A DNA stretch of 64,000 bases from Chitinophagaceae bacterium (GTDB lineage: Bacteria; Bacteroidota; Bacteroidia; Chitinophagales; Chitinophagaceae), in the NCBI GenBank assembly GCA_028288585.1, contig JAQBNL010000084.1:17971-81970 (forward strand). Direction: 5' to 3'. The notes beneath the pieces are model-generated. The model searched no databases, was not told the origin of the DNA, and worked only from the letters and a program-made list of their open reading frames with translations. Position 1 is the stretch's first letter, and each line of letters opens with the position of its first letter. The position numbers and the translations under genes are program-made. Shown in pieces: positions 59,708 through 64,000 of this stretch.

Positions 59708-61027
59708 ATGAAAGTAATGAAGTTTGGAGGCACCAGTGTTGGCAAGCCTGAAAGAATGTTTGAAATTGCTAAGCTCATCACTAATGAGGAAGAAAGCAAG
59801 ATCGTTGTACTAAGCGCATTAAGCGGTACTACCAATTCGCTTACCGAAATAAGCAGTTCCCTGGCAAAGGGTGAGCGCACCACAGCAAAACAGCATATTG
59901 ATGCACTGGAACAACATTACCAGAATTTTATTATCCAGTTAGTAAAAACCGAGGATGCTTATAACAAAGCAAAAGCTGTACTGGCAGAGCATTTTGAATT
60001 TCTTAACATCATCCTTAAAATTTCCTACAGCGAAGCTTTGAATAAAGATATTCTTGCGCAGGGAGAGTTATTAAGTACCAAGCTTTTTGCAATTTACCTG
60101 GAGGAACAAAAGATAGAGCATGTTTGGCTGCCTGCATTGGACTTTATGACGATTGATATGGTAGATGAGCCGCAGATAGGCAGTATAAAAGTTAAGCTCA
60201 CGCAATTGCTTAACCGTTACAAGGATACAAAACTTTTTATTACACAGGGATACATTTGCCGCAATGCAAAGGGTGAGGTTGATAATTTAAAAAGAGGAGG
60301 AAGCGATTATTCGGCTTCATTGATAGCGGCTGCCACCAATGCATCAGTTTGCGAAATATGGAGTGATATTGACGGCATGCACAACAGTGATCCAAGGATA
60401 GTAAAAAATACAAAACCCATTGATCAGTTAAGCTTTGAAGAAGCTGCGGAACTTGCCTATTTCGGGGCTAAAATTTTACATCCGGCCAGCATTTGGCCTG
60501 CACAATATTTTAATATACCGGTTAAATTATTAAACACTTTGCAGCCATCTGCCAAAGGCACATTAATAAAAAGCGAGGCAGGAAGTGTAGGTGTAAAAGC
60601 AGTGGCAGCAAAGGATTACATCACTGCCATAAAAATTAAAAGCAGCCGCATGCTGCTGGCGTATGGTTTTTTAAGAAAGATATTTGAAGTGTTTGAAAAA
60701 TACCGTACTTCTATTGATATGGTTACCACTTCCGAGGTTGCTGTTTCATTAACTATCGACAATGATGCTTACCTGAAAGAAATAATTAAAGAGCTTGAAC
60801 TTTTTGGTACTGTTGAAGTTGATACTAATCAAACCATAGTTTCAATTGTTGGTAATGAGATAACCGAAACGAAAGATGTGCTTAGAAAAATTTTTGAATG
60901 TATTCCTGATATCCCGATAAGAATGGTTAGCTATGGTGGCAGCAGGCATAATATCTCTGTGTTGGTTTCCCGTGAATACAAAGAGCAAACAATGCAACTG
61001 TTAAATGTGGGATTGTTTGGTGAATAA
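59708..61027 (+). CDS. lysC: Aspartate kinase
   Basis: The 439-residue enzyme phosphorylates aspartate, the first step to lysine, threonine and methionine. It has KFGGTSVG near the start, FITQGYICRNAKGEVDNLKRGGSDYSAS for substrate and ATP binding, and IWSDIDGMHNSDPRIV. The C-terminal 150 residues carry ACT-type regulatory sequence (IDMVTTSEVAVSLTIDND). It is monofunctional, without a homoserine dehydrogenase domain. It has its own promoter and is read towards the convergent Mpo1-like gene. Confidence 0.96.
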   Translation: MKVMKFGGTSVGKPERMFEIAKLITNEEESKIVVLSALSGTTNSLTEISSSLAKGERTTAKQHIDALEQHYQNFIIQLVKTEDAYNKAKAVLAEHFEFLNIILKISYSEALNKDILAQGELLSTKLFAIYLEEQKIEHVWLPALDFMTIDMVDEPQIGSIKVKLTQLLNRYKDTKLFITQGYICRNAKGEVDNLKRGGSDYSASLIAAATNASVCEIWSDIDGMHNSDPRIVKNTKPIDQLSFEEAAELAYFGAKILHPASIWPAQYFNIPVKLLNTLQPSAKGTLIKSEAGSVGVKAVAAKDYITAIKIKSSRMLLAYGFLRKIFEVFEKYRTSIDMVTTSEVAVSLTIDNDAYLKEIIKELELFGTVEVDTNQTIVSIVGNEITETKDVLRKIFECIPDIPIRMVSYGGSRHNISVLVSREYKEQTMQLLNVGLFGE

Positions 61028-61039
61028 CCAAGCCAACCA

Positions 61040-61507
61040 CTAATATCTTATTCCCATCTTTTTATAAATAAAGCTCATTAGCCACATTGGCCCTATCATT
61101 AAAAATTGAAGGTCTTTTAAAAAAGATGGCTTTTTACCTTCTACTTTATGCCCGTAAAATTGGCCAATCCACGCAAGTACAAATAAAATTACGCATACCA
61201 TCCAGAGTGGGGCGGAAGTATATATTTCAATCCAGTAGCAGATGCCAAGGCATAGCAGGCCAAACAAAAGCATTCCTATCCAGATAGTTTTTGAAAGAGA
61301 AAAGTAATAAACTGTAACCAGCAAAATCAATATCATAGCCACATTTAATTGCAGTGTTGGTGTTAGCTGTACCGGGAGTTTAATGCAATAAAATAAACCT
61401 ACGATAGAAAAGAAGATAGCTGGAACGCATATCCAGTGTATGGTTTTATTGGTCTCATCCTGGTGACTTTCGCCATATTCTGTAAGCCATTGATTAATTG
61501 TTCTCAT
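61040..61507 (-). CDS. Mpo1-like (DUF962) membrane protein
   Basis: The 155-residue protein has the DUF962/Mpo1 pattern: NQWLTEYGESHQDETNKTIHWICVP with two conserved His residues near the start, four hydrophobic segments, and IGQFYGHKVEGKKPSF near the end with a third His. In yeast Mpo1 is an iron-dependent dioxygenase of 2-hydroxy fatty acids; the bacterial role is inferred. The gene is convergent with lysC (12 bases apart). Confidence 0.9.
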   Translation of the reverse strand: MRTINQWLTEYGESHQDETNKTIHWICVPAIFFSIVGLFYCIKLPVQLTPTLQLNVAMILILLVTVYYFSLSKTIWIGMLLFGLLCLGICYWIEIYTSAPLWMVCVILFVLAWIGQFYGHKVEGKKPSFLKDLQFLMIGPMWLMSFIYKKMGIRY

Positions 61508-61607
61508 ATATAAAAATTATGTACTTTTAAATTATCCTTCCTTTTGAAATTGTTGCTGCTTCTCAAATCTAAATTATTATTTTTTCACAATTTAAATTTA
61601 AACGCAC

Positions 61608-62231
61608 ATGAAACGTATTTTAATTTCAGGCTGCATGTTTGTATTCATGCTGGCTGCAACACAGGTAATGTCCCAGGAGAAAATAAAAGAAAAGGAGGAT
61701 AAAACGAAAGTAAAGGATGATAATTCCAAGGAGAAGACTAAAGATGGGAAGACAAAAATTAAGGACGATAATACCAAGATTAAAATTAAAGGGCAGGATG
61801 CGAATATGATGTATCCTTATAAGGCCGGCTATTCTTCCAATTTTACCATGGGTAATCCTGCACATGCCAAATTAGTATTGGATGTATGGAAAGATTGGGA
61901 TGATAATATGCTTGACAGGCACGATTTTATGGCAGATACTATTGTGTGGTATTTACCTGATGGTTCAGTAACTAAAGGCAAGGAAGCTAATCTTGCAGGT
62001 GCTAAAAAATTCCGCGGAGGACTTACAAGCTCGGTAAGTACTATTGATGCATGGATGCCATTAAGAAGTGTTGATATGAAAGAAGACTGGGTGGCCGTTT
62101 GGGGTACGGAAACAGATACCTGGCCTGATGGCAAAGTAGATAAAAGAGAGATACATGAAATATGGAGAATTAATAAAGATGGTAAAGTGGATTGGGTTAG
62201 ACAATACTCATCTGCTGCAGCGAGGCAATAA
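61608..62231 (+). CDS. Exported NTF2/SnoaL-like protein with charged linker
   Basis: The 207-residue protein has a signal peptide (MKRILISGCMFVFMLAATQV ending MSQ), then about 45 residues of Lys, Asp and Thr in near-repeats (KEKTKDGKTKIKDDNTK) that are probably disordered, and a C-terminal NTF2/SnoaL-like domain (about 80-205) with FMADTIVWYLPDG and EIHEIWRINKDGKVDW. The fold can be catalytic or ligand-binding; no substrate is known. A strong shared terminator follows. Confidence 0.78.
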   Translation: MKRILISGCMFVFMLAATQVMSQEKIKEKEDKTKVKDDNSKEKTKDGKTKIKDDNTKIKIKGQDANMMYPYKAGYSSNFTMGNPAHAKLVLDVWKDWDDNMLDRHDFMADTIVWYLPDGSVTKGKEANLAGAKKFRGGLTSSVSTIDAWMPLRSVDMKEDWVAVWGTETDTWPDGKVDKREIHEIWRINKDGKVDWVRQYSSAAARQ

Positions 62232-62250
62232 TTAATTCTATGGAATATAA

Positions 62251-62286
62251 AGCCCGGATGATTTTTCATCCGGGCTAATTTTTTTT
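62251..62286. terminator. Bidirectional terminator
   Basis: AGCCCGGATGA (62251-62261) pairs with TCATCCGGGCT (62266-62276) over 11 bases with a short loop, followed by a T run. It serves the NTF2-like gene and the convergent queA. Confidence 0.93.
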
Positions 62287-62306
62287 CTACTCATCACTCA
62301 CTCTCA

Positions 62307-63356
62307 CTATATTATTATCATAGCATCGCCATAACTAAAGAAGCGATATTTATCTTTTATAGCTTTTTTATAAGCCTCCATCATAAGGTCGTAACCGGCA
62401 AATGCACAGGCCATAATTAATAAGCTTGTTTTTGGCAAATGAAAATTGGTAACCAATGCATCAGCTATATTAAATTTGTATGGCGGGTGAATAAAATGGT
62501 TTGTCCAACCTTCCGAAGGCTTCAATAATTTTTGCGCTGTGAAGGAAGATTCCATTGCTCTCATCGTAGTTGTTCCGATAGAACAAATTCTCCTGCCGGT
62601 TTCTTTTGCTTTATTAACAATATTGCAGGCTTCTTCTTCAATGCGGTAATATTCTGCATCCATCTTGTGCTTGCTTAGGTCTTCCACTTCAATTGGGCGA
62701 AAAGTTCCAAGCCCTGTATGTAGTGTAACTTCTGCAAAGCGGATGCCCTTTATTTCTAAACGCTTTATCAGTTCAGGGCTAAAATGTAAGCCTGCCGTTG
62801 GCGCTGCTACAGCTCCTTCGTGTTTTGCATATACCGTCTGGTAGCGTTCTTTATCTTCTTCTTCAGGCTTGCGTTTTATATATTTTGGCAAAGGAGTTTC
62901 TCCCATAAAATATAACATCGTCCTGAATTCTTCTTCAGTGCCATCCCATAAAAAACGAATGGTACGTCCACGGCTGGTAGTGTTATCAATAACTTCTGCA
63001 ACCAGTTCATCATTTTCTCCAAAATATAATTTATTACCCACTCTTATTTTACGGGCGGGGTCTACAATAACATCCCACAACCTGTTTTGTTTATGTAATT
63101 CTCTTAGTAAAAAAACTTCTATTTTGGCGCCTGTTTTTTCTTTGCGGCCATACATACGGGCAGGAAAAACTTTTGTATTGTTTACAACAAATACATCTTT
63201 GTCATCAAAATACTCAAGAATGTCTTTAAAATGCCTGTTCTCAATTTTGCCGGTCTTTCTTTCTATTACCATCATACGGCTTTCCTCCCTTTTTTTAGTG
63301 GGATTTTGAGCGATAAGATTTAAAGGAAGGTCAAATTTGAATTGTGATAATTTCAT
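62307..63356 (-). CDS. queA: S-adenosylmethionine:tRNA ribosyltransferase-isomerase
   Basis: The ATG at 63356 ([17 protein letters not shown]) is used rather than a TTG two codons earlier. The 349-residue enzyme makes epoxyqueuosine in tRNA. It has the family motifs [50 protein letters not shown] and [12 protein letters not shown]. Other queuosine genes are not in the window. The leader is about 115 bases long, from a -7 box TACCTTTG at 63472, and contains two small hairpins. Confidence 0.96.
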   Translation of the reverse strand: MKLSQFKFDLPLNLIAQNPTKKREESRMMVIERKTGKIENRHFKDILEYFDDKDVFVVNNTKVFPARMYGRKEKTGAKIEVFLLRELHKQNRLWDVIVDPARKIRVGNKLYFGENDELVAEVIDNTTSRGRTIRFLWDGTEEEFRTMLYFMGETPLPKYIKRKPEEEDKERYQTVYAKHEGAVAAPTAGLHFSPELIKRLEIKGIRFAEVTLHTGLGTFRPIEVEDLSKHKMDAEYYRIEEEACNIVNKAKETGRRICSIGTTTMRAMESSFTAQKLLKPSEGWTNHFIHPPYKFNIADALVTNFHLPKTSLLIMACAFAGYDLMMEAYKKAIKDKYRFFSYGDAMIII

Positions 63357-63471
63357 GTGCAATTATAGATTTAAAGTTAATTGTCACATGCCATTTACTG
63401 TAGTGAAACAGAGATATGTGCCTCTCTGAAAGAGGCCACTTATCATGTTACGGCATGATTTTTTAAGTGTG

Positions 63472-63479
63472 CAAAGGTA
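63472..63479 (-). promoter_or_regulatory. -7 box of queA
   Basis: TACCTTTG on the minus strand, 116 bases before the queA start. The leader between carries hairpins around 63417-63438. No known riboswitch pattern was recognised. Confidence 0.45.
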
Positions 63480-63605
63480 AGCTTTTGAATTGAGACTTTA
63501 TCAATTGATAAAACCAAATCTTCATAAAATTTTATATAAGTATTACAATTACAATATTTGGTGAATTATATTGTTATATGCATCTTTATATAAACCCCCC
63601 TTTTA

Positions 63606-64000
63606 GTGCCTAAATTGTATCTGAAGCGCATTTTTATTAGTTTTTCAGCGGCCTTAATGTTGTTTGCAGAAAATTCTTTTTCTCAAAAGGTTACTAAAAA
63701 GTATCCCAGCCTTTTATGGGAGATAACAGGTAATGGTTTTAAAAAGCCGTCTTACTTATTCGGCACTATGCATGTAAGCAGTAAAATGGTTTTTCATTTA
63801 CCGGATTCATTTTATCATGCCATTAAAAATGTAGAAACTGTTGCCCTGGAATTAAACCCCGATGTCTGGCAGGGACAAATGGTAAAACTTGACCAGTTAC
63901 AGCTTAATTATAAAAATTTTACACAGGTACCCAGCACAGATTATCTAAATGAAAGATCTTTTCAGTTGGATAAATATGAAGATGAATTAAAGACGGCCTT
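63606..64000 (+). CDS. TraB/GumN-family protein, 3' end outside window
   Basis: The frame opens with a GTG at 63606, preceded in frame by a TAA at 63591, and reaches the window edge after about 131 codons. The start (PKLYLKRIFISFSAALMLFA) is a signal peptide. The following part reads SLLWEITGNGFKKPSYLFGT, with the GTMHVSS and VALELNP motifs of the TraB/GumN family, whose members are predicted metal-dependent proteases related to Tiki. The missing C-terminus should hold further conserved motifs. It is divergent from queA. Confidence 0.8.
   Translation, partial: MPKLYLKRIFISFSAALMLFAENSFSQKVTKKYPSLLWEITGNGFKKPSYLFGTMHVSSKMVFHLPDSFYHAIKNVETVALELNPDVWQGQMVKLDQLQLNYKNFTQVPSTDYLNERSFQLDKYEDELKTA

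Noticed and set aside
63357..63471. preQ1 riboswitch in the queA leader
   Set aside because: The leader has small hairpins, but I could not match the preQ1 pseudoknot pattern or its conserved A-rich tail.

Overview
The window looks like chromosomal DNA of a Bacteroidota (Bacteroidetes) bacterium, most likely a member of the Chitinophagaceae. The reasons are the A+T-rich sequence, promoters of the form TTTG-N19-21-TAnnTTTG, the near absence of Shine-Dalgarno sequences, a type IX secretion C-terminal sorting domain, tandem DUF1573 and DUF3857 genes, a fused 2-oxoacid dehydrogenase E1, YpdA, and lipoproteins with short lipoboxes. The genus cannot be fixed from the sequence alone.

Layout. 1-1.44 kb is core: a cut-off membrane protein, surE and a small 'cytochrome B'-like membrane protein. 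About 1.5-15.7 kb is an accessory element next to a tRNA-Met(CAU) gene, ended on the right by a large serine recombinase. Its right module holds a compact protein with family-A polymerase motifs, a divergent MerR-like regulator, a 55-aa small protein and the recombinase. Its cargo holds a three-gene operon (HNH nuclease, 946-aa protein of unknown family, 344-aa protein with a possible nuclease core), a zinc-finger protein fused to a nucleoside-deoxyribosyltransferase-like domain, a PH-like membrane protein, a winged-helix protein with a C-terminal membrane anchor, an XRE repressor with a palindromic operator region, a lipoprotein pair and a Cys/His-rich protein. This reads as an integrated element with a defence-like cargo. 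The 946/344-aa/HNH operon and the polymerase-like protein are the best candidates for something undescribed.

15.75-64 kb is core again: tRNA-Met, an aminotransferase, a response regulator, NADP-isocitrate dehydrogenase, an RRM protein, the rpsF-rpsR-rplI operon with unusual strong Shine-Dalgarno sequences, an M14 peptidase, rpsT, sucA-odhB-rsmB (2-oxoglutarate dehydrogenase), a T9SS subtilase, mnmA, an M23 peptidase, thyA-folA-methyltransferase, the three-gene transhydrogenase pntAA-pntAB-pntB with a MITE-like repeat inside it, two DUF1573 proteins, a branched-chain 2-oxoacid dehydrogenase E1, PhzF, YpdA, an ice-binding-type lipoprotein followed by an OmpA protein, a GH9 glycosidase, two DUF3857/transglutaminase proteins, FkbM, YebC, an Ldh-type oxidoreductase, lysC, an Mpo1-like protein, an NTF2-like protein, queA and a cut-off TraB/GumN protein.

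Several intergenic gaps hold palindromic or inverted repeats that look like dispersed families: three copies of a TGAACCA-GATTT repeat, REP-like palindromes at 21.7 and 23.6 kb, and a 156-bp element in the pnt operon.
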